Part shown: piece by piece, positions 1 through 7,368 of the stretch | Layout: every line of letters begins with the position of its first letter | Numbering within the stretch: the stretch's first letter is position 1 | Origin: Flavobacterium reichenbachii | GTDB lineage: Bacteria; Bacteroidota; Bacteroidia; Flavobacteriales; Flavobacteriaceae | Direction of reading: 5' to 3' | DNA: 64,000 bases | Assembly: GCF_002217435.1 (NCBI RefSeq) | Contig: NZ_MUHF01000037.1 | Coordinates: 1 to 64,000, forward strand | The notes under the pieces: model-generated | Told to the model about the DNA's origin: nothing | What the model saw: only the letters and a program-made list of their open reading frames with translations | Database searches by the model: none | Program-made: the position numbers and the translations under genes

Positions 1-120
1 TAATGTTATTTATTCGAAAGTAAATATAATCAAAAATCGAAATTATAGATTATTGATTAAAATTGTTTAAGATTACTCAATTTTATTAGAACTTTTAAAA
101 ACGAAATATAAAATATTCTT

Positions 121-158
121 TACCTTTGTTATAAAAAGGTCTGAAAACCTTTTTTTCT
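121..158 (+). promoter_or_regulatory. Promoter -7 element plus 5' leader hairpin with T-tract
   Basis: TACCTTTG at 121-128 is a perfect match to the Bacteroidota -7 consensus TAnnTTTG; no clear TTG lies 19 bases upstream. The predicted start site falls at about 134, so the transcript would open with a stem AAAAAGGT (133-140) pairing ACCTTTTT (147-154), followed by a T-rich tract to 160. This resembles an intrinsic terminator placed in the leader of the oxygenase gene. Whether it attenuates is inference. Confidence 0.5.
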
Positions 159-179
159 TTTAAATAAAAAATGTAAAGT

Positions 180-1130
180 ATGCAAAACATTCCTAGTGTA
201 GACTTACGTGATTTCCTTTCGGACGACCCGAAACGTAAACAAAAATTTGTAAATGAAATCGGCAGTGCATTTGAAAACATTGGCTTCGTAGCCTTAAAAG
301 GTCATTTTTTGGATGATCAATTGGTAGACGAGTTATACAGCGAAATTCGAAAATTTTTCGCTTTGCCAGTAGAAACTAAGCATAATTATGAAATTCCTGG
401 TATTGGCGGACAAAGAGGGTATGTTTCTTTTGGAAAAGAACATGCTAAAGGACGCAAAGAAGGAGATTTGAAAGAATTCTGGCATTTTGGCCAGTATGTT
501 GATGCAGATTCAAAATATGCTTCAGAATATCCAGACAATGTAGAAGTTAAAGAGTTACCACAGTTTAATGCTGTTGGTAAAGAAGCGTACCAAAAGTTAG
601 AAAAAACAGGTGTTTACGTTTTACGAGCTTTGGCTTTGCATTTAGGTTTAGATGAGTTTTATTTTGATAATTATGCAAAAGAAGGAAACTCTATTTTAAG
701 ACCAATTCATTATCCTCCAATTACTTCTGAGCCAGAAAATGCTATTCGTGCAGCAGCTCACGGAGACATCAATTTGATCACACTTTTGATGGGGGCTCAA
801 GGTAAAGGACTTCAGGTTCAAAATCATGATGGTCAATGGATTGATGCTATTGCAGCCGATGACGAATTGGTAATTAATGTTGGCGATATGTTGTCACGAC
901 ATACTAATAACAAACTAAAATCGACTATTCATCAGGTTGTAAATCCTCCAAGAGAATTATGGGGAACTTCTCGTTATTCTATTCCGTTTTTTATGCATCC
1001 GGTAAGTGATATGCGCTTAGATTGCTTAGAAAACTGCATTGATGCCGAGAATCCTAAGAAGTTTGAAGACATTACGGCAGGCGATTACTTATACGAACGC
1101 TTAGTAGATTTAGGTTTAATTAAAAAATAA
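180..1130 (+). CDS. Isopenicillin N synthase-like 2OG-Fe(II) oxygenase
   Basis: A 316-residue cytosolic non-haem iron dioxygenase of the isopenicillin N synthase / 2-oxoglutarate-Fe(II) superfamily. The N-terminal DIOX_N-type segment covers roughly residues 5-120 and the jelly-roll core roughly 170-275. The iron triad is visible as H194-x-D196 and H251, and R265-x-S267 is the usual co-substrate carboxylate-binding pair. The length is normal for the family. The substrate cannot be read from sequence: flavobacterial members are common and not tied to beta-lactam genes. It appears monocistronic, with a promoter and leader hairpin upstream and a strong hairpin downstream. The family call is secure; the physiological role is unknown. 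Confidence 0.9.
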   Translation: MQNIPSVDLRDFLSDDPKRKQKFVNEIGSAFENIGFVALKGHFLDDQLVDELYSEIRKFFALPVETKHNYEIPGIGGQRGYVSFGKEHAKGRKEGDLKEFWHFGQYVDADSKYASEYPDNVEVKELPQFNAVGKEAYQKLEKTGVYVLRALALHLGLDEFYFDNYAKEGNSILRPIHYPPITSEPENAIRAAAHGDINLITLLMGAQGKGLQVQNHDGQWIDAIAADDELVINVGDMLSRHTNNKLKSTIHQVVNPPRELWGTSRYSIPFFMHPVSDMRLDCLENCIDAENPKKFEDITAGDYLYERLVDLGLIKK

Positions 1131-1143
1131 ACGAAAATAAATT

Positions 1144-1171
1144 CTCCCGATCCCGAAACTTCGGGACGGGA
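1144..1171. repeat. Short GC-rich palindrome (CCCGAA..TTCGGG type)
   Basis: A compact GC-rich inverted repeat, built on TCCCGAA / TTCGGGA with outer CCCG/CGGG pairing, stands out in the AT-rich spacer after the oxygenase gene. The same CCCGAA-TTCGGG core recurs inside the larger palindrome at 56854-56939. It probably belongs to the same class of dispersed intergenic hairpins. Confidence 0.5.
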
Positions 1172-1176
1172 TTAAA

Positions 1177-1214
1177 AAATTCCAAATTCCAAAATCAATT
1201 GGAATTTGGAATTT
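1177..1214 (+). terminator. Perfect 16-bp hairpin terminator
   Basis: Arms at 1177-1192 and 1199-1214 are perfectly complementary over 16 bp (AAATTCCAAATTCCAA / TTGGAATTTGGAATTT) with a 6-base loop, followed by TAATTTTTTAAAA. It probably ends the oxygenase transcript. Confidence 0.65.
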
Positions 1215-1266
1215 AATTTTTTAAAACCTTTAATGGTAGAGATTTATTTTTTAGAATAAAAAAATT

Positions 1267-1599
1267 ATGGATTTTAAAGATCAATTAAAAAATTTATTTC
1301 CAGATCATGTAGAATCAAATGAGCCGGAAGAAATTCAGGAACAAGATCATGTGCTTTATATTCAGAAAGAGCCAATGATCTGCAAATTTGAAAAACGAAA
1401 AGGAAAAGCAACTACTATAATTGAAGGTTACGAAGGATCTGACGAAGATTTTAAAATTTTGGCTAAAGAAATTAAAACAAAACTCAGTGTCGGCGGCACC
1501 TTTAAAGACGCTTCTATAATTATACAAGGAGATTACCGTGATAAAATTATGGCAATCTTAAAAGAAAAAGGATTTAAAACGAAACGAGTTGGCGGGTAA
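1267..1599 (+). CDS. eIF1/SUI1-family translation initiation factor homologue (YciH-like)
   Basis: A 110-residue protein with an acidic N-terminal extension (about residues 1-40) and a C-terminal SUI1/eIF1 domain (about 45-108). The domain holds the typical basic GKATTII strand, the helix around EDFKILAKEIK, the GGT turn, and the closing strand with QGDYRDKI. The family is the bacterial counterpart of eukaryotic eIF1. In bacteria (E. coli YciH) it is not essential and is thought to tune start-codon fidelity on the 30S subunit. The gene stands alone between the oxygenase and a nucleoside phosphorylase. ATG at 1267 is the only plausible start. Confidence 0.9.
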   Translation: MDFKDQLKNLFPDHVESNEPEEIQEQDHVLYIQKEPMICKFEKRKGKATTIIEGYEGSDEDFKILAKEIKTKLSVGGTFKDASIIIQGDYRDKIMAILKEKGFKTKRVGG

Positions 1600-1602
1600 A
1601 AA

Positions 1603-1756
1603 AGTTTCAGGTTTCATGTTTCAAGTTGTTTGCGAACATGAAAAAAGACGCACTGCTGTGCGCCTCTATAGAAAACCTTTGTCCCCAGAACCTTTGCGTC
1701 TTTGAGTCTAAAAACTCAGAACCTTAGCAACTCAAAACCTCAGAACCTTAAAAAAG
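1603..1756. repeat. Degenerate phrase-repeat spacer (GTTTCAGG / CAGAACCTT)
   Basis: A non-coding spacer built of short repeated phrases: GTTTCAGGTTTCATGTTTCA near 1607-1626, then CAGAACCTT three times (1686-1694, 1717-1725, 1741-1749), with CTTTGCGTCTTTGAGTC between. The GTTTCAGGTTTC phrase recurs at 58651-58700 between menB and menA. No ORF or strong terminator is seen here. Confidence 0.5.
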
Positions 1757-2626
1757 ATGATACAAAATTCAGAATTAATACTTAATCCAGACGGAAGTGT
1801 TTACCATTTAAACCTTCGTCCTGAACATATAGCTCACGACATTATTTTTGTAGGAGACCAGAATCGAGTGGAAAAAATCACACAATTTTTTGATTCGATT
1901 GAATTTTCTACACAAAAAAGAGAATTTAAAACTCAAACCGGAATTTATAAAGGAAAAAGAATTTCTGTGATGTCAACCGGAATTGGCCCAGATAATATTG
2001 ATATCGTAATCAATGAATTGGATGCTTTGGTTAATATTGATTTAGAAACTCGTACACCAAAAGAAACGCTTACTTCGTTGAATATCATAAGAATTGGGAC
2101 TTCGGGATCTTTACAGGAAGATATTCCTGTAGACAGTTTTGTCATGTCTAAAGTTGGTTTAGGATTAGATAATATGCTCCGCTCCTATTTGATTGATGAA
2201 GTTTCTAATGCAGCTATAGAAGATGCTTTTATCACGCACACCAATTGGGATATAAGAAAAGGAAAACCGTATGCTATTGCCTGCTCAGAAAAATTAGAAA
2301 AGATAATTGAATCTGATAAAATTTTTAAGGGAATTACCGCTACAGCAGGTGGTTTTTACGGTCCGCAGGGACGTGTACTCCGCTTAAATATTCAAGATGA
2401 AGAGTTAAACAATAAAATGGATAATTTTGATTTTGATGGAAATAAAATCACTAACTTAGAAATGGAAACTGCTGCTATTTATGGTCTTTCTGCACTTCTT
2501 GGGCATAATGCTTTGTCATTGAACGCAATTATTGCCAATCGTGCATCGGGAACTTTTAGTGAAGATCCTTATAAAGCTGTTGATGAATTGATTGCTTATA
2601 CTTTGAATAAATTAGCTCAGAAGTAA
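1757..2626 (+). CDS. Nucleoside phosphorylase (uridine phosphorylase-like)
   Basis: A 289-residue member of the PNP/UDP phosphorylase (NP-I) family, which splits nucleosides with phosphate to ribose-1-phosphate and free base in salvage. Visible landmarks are the N-terminal FVGDQNRVEKI segment (phosphate loop region), the MSTGIGPDNIDIVINEL motif, the IRIGTSGSL motif, and the C-terminal NLEMETAAIYGLSALLGHNA motif, whose EMET contacts ribose. These fit uridine phosphorylase best, but purine activity cannot be excluded. No signal peptide is present, so it is cytosolic. The VOC gene follows 53 bases later on the same strand. Confidence 0.88.
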   Translation: MIQNSELILNPDGSVYHLNLRPEHIAHDIIFVGDQNRVEKITQFFDSIEFSTQKREFKTQTGIYKGKRISVMSTGIGPDNIDIVINELDALVNIDLETRTPKETLTSLNIIRIGTSGSLQEDIPVDSFVMSKVGLGLDNMLRSYLIDEVSNAAIEDAFITHTNWDIRKGKPYAIACSEKLEKIIESDKIFKGITATAGGFYGPQGRVLRLNIQDEELNNKMDNFDFDGNKITNLEMETAAIYGLSALLGHNALSLNAIIANRASGTFSEDPYKAVDELIAYTLNKLAQK

Positions 2627-2679
2627 ATTTGATAATGAGCCAATTTGAAAACCAGATAATTTACTAAAATCTTGAAATT

Positions 2680-3072
2680 ATGTTTTTACGAGTTGCAAGA
2701 CATACTAATGATTTGGATAGAATCGAAAAATTTTACGTCGATATTCTCGGTTTTGAGCGATTAGGGGGATTTCAAAAACACAATAATTACGATGGAATTT
2801 TTATTGGGAAATCAGGTTTAGACTGGCATTTTGAATTTACGCAATCCGAAACAAATGCCAATCATACTTTTGATGAAGACGATGTAATTGTACTTTATCC
2901 AAAAACAATTTTAGATTATAACGAGTTAATAAAAAGGCTTTTACAGTGCAATATTTCAAGCATACATGCAATTAATCCTTTTTGGAATGAAAACGGAAAA
3001 ATGTTTCTGGATCCGGATGGTTATCGTATTGTTGTTTCGCCCTTGAAAGCTGAAATCAGTGAAATAGAATAG
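2680..3072 (+). CDS. VOC-family (glyoxalase-like) protein
   Basis: A 130-residue single-module vicinal oxygen chelate protein. The paired beta-alpha-beta-beta-beta units are visible: N-terminal RVARHTNDLDRIEKFYVDILGFE (H8 in the first metal-ligand position), the WHFEFTQ strand in mid-protein, and the closing MFLDPDGYRIVVSP strand typical of VOC C-termini. Family members include glyoxalases, dioxygenases and antibiotic-binding proteins. Nothing here picks a substrate. The gene may be co-transcribed with the preceding nucleoside phosphorylase, but no functional link is evident. Confidence 0.85.
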   Translation: MFLRVARHTNDLDRIEKFYVDILGFERLGGFQKHNNYDGIFIGKSGLDWHFEFTQSETNANHTFDEDDVIVLYPKTILDYNELIKRLLQCNISSIHAINPFWNENGKMFLDPDGYRIVVSPLKAEISEIE

Positions 3073-3173
3073 AAAAAGTAGACAATTAAGTCAATTTTAA
3101 AATTAGATAATTCGAAGCAATTACCAAAAAGCACTTATAACATAGGGCTTTAAAAATAATTACAAATTTAATA

Positions 3174-3647
3174 ATGGCAGACACACATAAAAAAATTTTA
3201 TTTAGATATTATAGTGATTTATTAGAAGATACGGTTGTCGAGACCATGTGGGCAAAAGTTATTGATTTAGAAAAAGGATATTTTAAATTGGATAATATTC
3301 CGTTTTTTGGTCCCTTGATTGCAACAGGCGACATTTTCTTTGCAGAATATGATGAAAATGAAGAACGCCTGGTCTATAGAAAAACGATTGAAAGTTTTGG
3401 TAATTCCATTCTTCAGGTTGTAATTTTAGAAAAAGGTTTTGATGCAGCAATTATTAGAGAAAAATTAAAAACAATTAATTGTGAATCAGAAGGTTTAAAC
3501 GAAACCTTATTTGCTGTTGAAGTCGTTAGAGAGATAGATTATGCTATTGTAAAAAGCCTTCTGCTTGAATATGAAACACAATCAATTATAGATTTTGCAG
3601 AACCTTGCCTTTCAGAAAAACATCGGGCAGATTTGCTAAAAAACTAA
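3174..3647 (+). CDS. DUF4265 domain protein
   Basis: A 157-residue cytosolic protein matching the DUF4265 pattern: an opening KILFRYYSDLLEDTVVETMWAKVID, then YFKLDNIPFFGPLIATGDIFFAEYDE, then a predicted alpha-beta C-terminal half. The conserved Trp and the LDNIPFFG turn are the recognisable family features. Function is unknown in the family; members are scattered and often stand alone. The next gene starts about 50 bases later on the same strand, so the two may share a transcript. Confidence 0.75.
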   Translation: MADTHKKILFRYYSDLLEDTVVETMWAKVIDLEKGYFKLDNIPFFGPLIATGDIFFAEYDENEERLVYRKTIESFGNSILQVVILEKGFDAAIIREKLKTINCESEGLNETLFAVEVVREIDYAIVKSLLLEYETQSIIDFAEPCLSEKHRADLLKN

Positions 3648-3700
3648 ACAAACAAATTAAAAATACGCATACCAAACTTAACTTAAACAAAAAAACTATA

Positions 3701-4552
3701 ATGAAAACTGTAAAAATTGCAGGTGTTCCGGAACACTTCAATCTGCCATGGCAATTATGTATTGAAAATGGAGAATTTGAAGCCGAAAACATTGACTTAC
3801 AATGGACAGATATTCCTGAAGGAACTGGTAAAATGTGTCAGATGCTTCGTGATGGTGAAACTGATATTGCTGTTATTTTAACAGAAGGAATTGTAAAAGA
3901 TATAGCTGCCGGAAATCCGAGTAAAATTGTTCAAATTTATGTGCAGTCGCCTTTGATATGGGGAATTCATGTTGCCGAAAAATCAGATTTCCAGACTGTA
4001 AAAGATCTTAAAAATAAAAAAGCTGCCATCTCCAGATTAGGTTCAGGATCACAGTTGATGGCGTATGTAAATGCGAATGAGCAAGGCTGGAAAACAGATG
4101 ATTTAGAATTTGAAATTATAAATACAATAGATGGTGCTGTAGAAGCCCTGACAAATGGAACTGCAGATTATTTTATGTGGGAGCGTTTCATGACCAAACC
4201 CCTTGTAGATAAAGGTATTTTTAGACGTGTAGGCGACTGCCCTACTCCATGGCCTTCTTTTGTAATTGCTGTTCGTGATGAATTTTTGAAAAAGAATTCT
4301 AAGACGGTAGAAAAAATACTGGAAGTCATTAATAATACCACACATGATTTTGTGCAGATTCCTAATATTGATAAAACATTAGCTTCATTATTCAACCAAA
4401 AAGTCGAAGATATTCAGGAGTGGTTAAAACTTACACAGTGGTCTCAGAAAAATCTTACTGAAAAAGCATTTATAAAAGTTCAAAATCAATTATTTGATCT
4501 GGGAATTATAGATAAAAAAAGTACTTTTGTAGAAACGGTAAAAGCGCTGTAA
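3701..4552 (+). CDS. SsuA/THI5-like periplasmic-binding-fold protein without signal peptide
   Basis: A 283-residue protein with the substrate-binding-protein fold of the SsuA/THI5-like (NMT1) family: KIAGVPEHFNLPWQLCIENGEFE at the start, LTEGIVKDIAAGNPSKIVQIYVQSPL, a hinge GSGSQLMAYVNANEQGW, and a C-terminal lobe. ATG at 3701 is preferred: an in-frame ATG at 3605 lies inside the preceding gene and adds only a Lys-rich tail. No signal peptide or lipobox follows 3701, and no ABC permease or ATPase lies nearby. It is therefore probably a cytosolic ligand-binding or enzymatic relative rather than a transporter part. The role is not determinable. Confidence 0.75.
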   Translation: MKTVKIAGVPEHFNLPWQLCIENGEFEAENIDLQWTDIPEGTGKMCQMLRDGETDIAVILTEGIVKDIAAGNPSKIVQIYVQSPLIWGIHVAEKSDFQTVKDLKNKKAAISRLGSGSQLMAYVNANEQGWKTDDLEFEIINTIDGAVEALTNGTADYFMWERFMTKPLVDKGIFRRVGDCPTPWPSFVIAVRDEFLKKNSKTVEKILEVINNTTHDFVQIPNIDKTLASLFNQKVEDIQEWLKLTQWSQKNLTEKAFIKVQNQLFDLGIIDKKSTFVETVKAL

Positions 4553-4570
4553 AATTGCTTTTTGATTCTT

Positions 4571-5503
4571 ATGATGAAATTCCCTAAAATTGACTTTCCG
4601 CGTTTAAAATCCAAACTGCAGGTGAAATCACCTTGGGACAGGATTATTATTTCGTTACTGAGTCTTTTGATAACCATTCCGATTTTTATCATTCTGCATC
4701 AAAATTTAATAGACTTAAAATGGGCCTTTAATCTGGACCGTGTTTTTATTTTCATCTTTGTTTTTACTGCTGTTTTCTTTTTATTAATGTTACTCCGAAC
4801 GATTATTATTTTATGCATCGCAGTATATTTATTAATATTATTTTACGGAAGTGTAATTGGAAATTATGGTTTCAGCGAAATATCTGAAGATTATAACTCG
4901 ATGATTTATACAATGTCAGATAATCCATTTCCGCAGGATATTATTGTCGCCAAATTATTGCCCTTTCCTAATAAATCTAAGATTATCAATGCTATAGAAT
5001 ACCAAAACCCAAAGGTTCGAAACTTTGCTATTATGGCCACGACAAAGCATTTTAAAGGAATTAGAGGATATTCAGATTACAGAACTATTATTCAGTGTTT
5101 TGCGGTTTTTAAAGAAATAAACGGAAGATGGAATTATGTTAATGATCCCAAAGAGGGAGATTATATAGCTACTGCAAGCGAATCTTTAGAATACTTTTCT
5201 GGCGACTGCGACGATCATTCTATACTAATGGCCGCTGCAATACGTTCTATTGGCGGTACTCCAAGGTTAATTCATACTAAGGGACATATTTATCCGGAGA
5301 TTTTAATAGGTTCTACTATTGATTTAGAAAAGGTCAATTATTTAATTAAAAATGTCCTTTTTCAAAAAGAAAGTTATGGTAAAAAACTCCATTATCATAT
5401 AGATGAACGCGGGCAAGTCTGGATGAATCTTGATTACACCGCCAAATATCCCGGAGGGCCTTTTATGTACGAAGAAATTTTGGGAGCACTGACGCTTAAT
5501 TAA
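4571..5503 (+). CDS. Membrane-anchored transglutaminase-like protein
   Basis: A protein of about 310 residues. Hydrophobic segments at about 24-44 and 57-98 give two to three membrane spans, followed by a soluble domain. That domain carries a transglutaminase-like cysteine-protease core: GDCDDHSILMAAAIRS with C213, then HTKGHIYPEILIG supplying the histidine region, and YTAKYPGGPF near the end. The family cleaves or modifies peptide bonds; here the domain would face the periplasm or cytosol depending on topology. ATG at 4571 (or 4574) is chosen over an upstream TTG. The gene lies 18 bases after the binding-protein gene, so co-transcription is likely. Confidence 0.75.
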   Translation: MMKFPKIDFPRLKSKLQVKSPWDRIIISLLSLLITIPIFIILHQNLIDLKWAFNLDRVFIFIFVFTAVFFLLMLLRTIIILCIAVYLLILFYGSVIGNYGFSEISEDYNSMIYTMSDNPFPQDIIVAKLLPFPNKSKIINAIEYQNPKVRNFAIMATTKHFKGIRGYSDYRTIIQCFAVFKEINGRWNYVNDPKEGDYIATASESLEYFSGDCDDHSILMAAAIRSIGGTPRLIHTKGHIYPEILIGSTIDLEKVNYLIKNVLFQKESYGKKLHYHIDERGQVWMNLDYTAKYPGGPFMYEEILGALTLN

Positions 5504-5655
5504 TTTTAAATTTTTAAAAGAGTATTTTGTACTTTTTAATTCTCATTTTATATACTTCATTGTTTGGATAATTTCTGCACAAATATTTGATTGGTAGTGG
5601 TTTAGGTATCTATTTTTTTTGTAACTTTTCCTTTCTAACTTTTAATCGTATAACC

Positions 5656-6024
5656 ATGAAAAAATCTAAATTATTTATCTTGGGAGTTACCTTATTGGCT
5701 GTCGTAACCATTTCATGTCATAAGGGCAGAAGTAAACTTGTCAATTCCTGGAAAATTACCGAAGTAGAAGCTAAATTGCCCCTTTCTGATTCTGCTAAAA
5801 ATGAAATTTTAACAAATGGAACTCTAACATTTACAGAAGACGGGCACGTAACAGGCTATTTGCTCCACGAAATAACGGACGGTACTTATAGTTTGACAAA
5901 AGGAGGAAAAAGTTTAGTCATAAAAGATGAAGTCGGCACACCTTACCCCTGCGAAAGCACAATAACAGACGAACAGTTAGTTTTGGATACCAAAGAAATG
6001 AAGCTGACATTGAAGAAGATATAA
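5656..6024 (+). CDS. Small lipoprotein, lipocalin-like
   Basis: A 122-residue predicted lipoprotein. A Lys-rich start and hydrophobic stretch end in VVTISC, a lipobox with the acylated Cys at about residue 17. The mature part has the WKITEVEAKLP... GTLTFTEDGHVTGYLL... GTYSLTKGGKSLVIKDE layout of flavobacterial lipocalin-like (DUF5004/DUF4923-type) proteins, which are small beta-barrels of unknown ligand. An in-frame ATG at 5587 would bury the signal peptide behind 23 residues, so 5656 is preferred. Monocistronic. Confidence 0.75.
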   Translation: MKKSKLFILGVTLLAVVTISCHKGRSKLVNSWKITEVEAKLPLSDSAKNEILTNGTLTFTEDGHVTGYLLHEITDGTYSLTKGGKSLVIKDEVGTPYPCESTITDEQLVLDTKEMKLTLKKI

Positions 6025-6131
6025 TTTTTATCCATTTAATTTCTTAACCGAAAATATATATTTAAACCATTCTTTACCTCGTAGGGAATGGTATTTTTTT
6101 ATGAGCAAATTCAAAAAAATATAAAATTTTA

Positions 6132-6177
6132 TTGCGCAGTCAAATGACTTCATTATATTTGCAGTCAAATAACTGCG
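6132..6177 (+). promoter_or_regulatory. ArsR operon promoter with overlapping direct/inverted-repeat operator
   Basis: TTG at 6132-6134 and TATATTTG at 6154-6161 are separated by exactly 19 bases, a textbook Bacteroidota promoter. GCAGTCAAATGACT (6136-6149) and GCAGTCAAATAACT (6161-6174) are 14-base direct repeats, 13 of 14 identical and 25 bases apart. The first contains the palindrome AGTCA-AA-TGACT. Outer CGCAGT (6135-6140) and ACTGCG (6172-6177) are inverted. The repeats cover the spacer, part of the -7 element and the start site, as expected for ArsR-type autorepression. Confidence 0.75.
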
Positions 6178-6179
6178 TA

Positions 6180-6497
6180 ATGGAAATTAGAAGAGATGTT
6201 TTTCAAGCAATTGCCGACCCTACCCGCAGGGCAATATTGAGTCTGGTTGCAATACAATCCATGACTCCGGGTGCAATCGCGGCCAATTTTGATTCGTCGA
6301 GACAGACGATTTCAAAACATATAAAAATTTTGAATGAATGTGAACTGCTCCATCAAATCCAAAACGGAAGAGAAATTTACTATCATTTAAATCCTGAAAA
6401 AATTAAAGAAATCGACAGCTTTATTGAACCTTTTAGAAAAATGTGGGACGAGCGTTTTAATAAACTAGAAGCCATCATGAAAAATTATAAAAAATAA
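6180..6497 (+). CDS. ArsR-family winged-helix regulator
   Basis: A 105-residue ArsR/SmtB-type repressor. The HTH runs from about residue 4 to 80: RDVFQAIADPTRRAILSLVA, then MTPGAIAANFDSSRQTISKHIKILNE as the recognition region, then a wing with NGREIYYHL. The Cys metal-binding motif of arsenic or zinc sensors is absent. This fits the subgroup paired with SRPBCC (AHSA1) genes, which does not sense metals in an obvious way. ATG at 6180 is chosen because the promoter and operator cover the upstream in-frame ATGs. It is the first gene of a four-gene operon and probably represses it. Confidence 0.9.
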   Translation: MEIRRDVFQAIADPTRRAILSLVAIQSMTPGAIAANFDSSRQTISKHIKILNECELLHQIQNGREIYYHLNPEKIKEIDSFIEPFRKMWDERFNKLEAIMKNYKK

Positions 6498-6502
6498 ATG
6501 AC

Positions 6503-6970
6503 ATGGAAAGAAAGACGAAAATTAATGCCGAAGACGGCAGACATGATTTAGTAATTACCAGAGAATTTGATCTTCCGCTTGAATTGCTTTTTAAAGCTTA
6601 TATAGAGCCTGAAATTGTAGAGCAATGGATGGGAACAAAGGTTTTAAAACTTGAAAACAAGAAACATGGCGGCTGGCAGTTTGAAACCAGCGATTCTTCT
6701 GGAAATGTAGTTTTTAGAGCAAACGGGGTAATTCATGATTTTGTTTTGAATGAGATAATTGTACGAACCTTCGAAATGGAAAATAGCCCGTTTCCTGTAC
6801 AGCTGGAATTTTTAGAGTTCAAAAAATTGACAGAAGATACAAGTGAACTCAATATGCATATTGTTTACAAATCTGCGGACGTTAGAGATCAAATGCTTAA
6901 ACTGCCCTTTGCACAAGGTATTAATATGGCGCATAACAGATTAGAAGAAGTTTTAATAAAATTAAAATAA
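6503..6970 (+). CDS. SRPBCC/AHSA1-domain protein
   Basis: A 155-residue START/Bet v1-fold protein of the AHSA1 (activator of Hsp90 ATPase homologue 1-like) group. It shows ITREFDLPLELLFKAYIEPEIVEQWMG, the strand turn GGWQFETSDSSGNVVFRANGVIHDF, and a C-terminal helix MAHNRLEEVLIKL. Such proteins form a hydrophobic cavity for small ligands. It lies 5 bases after the ArsR gene; this ArsR-SRPBCC pairing is common and probably forms a ligand-responsive unit. The ligand is unknown. Confidence 0.88.
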   Translation: MERKTKINAEDGRHDLVITREFDLPLELLFKAYIEPEIVEQWMGTKVLKLENKKHGGWQFETSDSSGNVVFRANGVIHDFVLNEIIVRTFEMENSPFPVQLEFLEFKKLTEDTSELNMHIVYKSADVRDQMLKLPFAQGINMAHNRLEEVLIKLK

Positions 6971-6976
6971 AACGTT

Positions 6977-7348
6977 ATGACAAAAAGAAACAAAATTATC
7001 TATTGGATTGCCACACTCTGGCTTGCGCTGGGAATGGCTTCTACAGGAATTGTACAATTGATTCAGTTGAAGGAAGAAACCGAAATGATGAAACATTTGG
7101 GCTATCCGCTCTATTTTCTGACTCTACTTGGAATTTGGAAACTTTTTGGAGTTATTGCCATACTTATTCCTAAATTTGGTTTACTTAAAGAATGGGCTTA
7201 TGCTGGTTTTTTCTTTGCAATGTCTGGAGCTGTTGCGTCACATCTGGCTTGTGGCTATGGTGCAATTGAACTTTTTGGCCCTATATTATTGATTGTACTT
7301 ACAATTGTTTCATGGTATTTTAGACCCGAAAGCAGAAAAATTAATTAG
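6977..7348 (+). CDS. DoxX-family membrane protein
   Basis: A 123-residue, four-helix integral membrane protein of the DoxX/DoxX-like family. Hydrophobic segments lie at about 8-28, 45-66, 72-92 and 97-115. The KHLGYPLYFLTLLGIWKLFGVIAIL motif is typical of the subgroup that follows ArsR-SRPBCC genes. DoxX proteins are quinone- or redox-linked in some organisms; here the role is unknown. It starts 6 bases after the SRPBCC stop, so it belongs to the same operon. Confidence 0.88.
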   Translation: MTKRNKIIYWIATLWLALGMASTGIVQLIQLKEETEMMKHLGYPLYFLTLLGIWKLFGVIAILIPKFGLLKEWAYAGFFFAMSGAVASHLACGYGAIELFGPILLIVLTIVSWYFRPESRKIN

Positions 7349-7368
7349 TTAATTTAAGAGTAAAAAAA

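Noticed and set aside
180..1130. Beta-lactam biosynthesis by the isopenicillin N synthase-like enzyme
   Set aside because: No ACV synthetase or other pathway genes are present; the family is broad.
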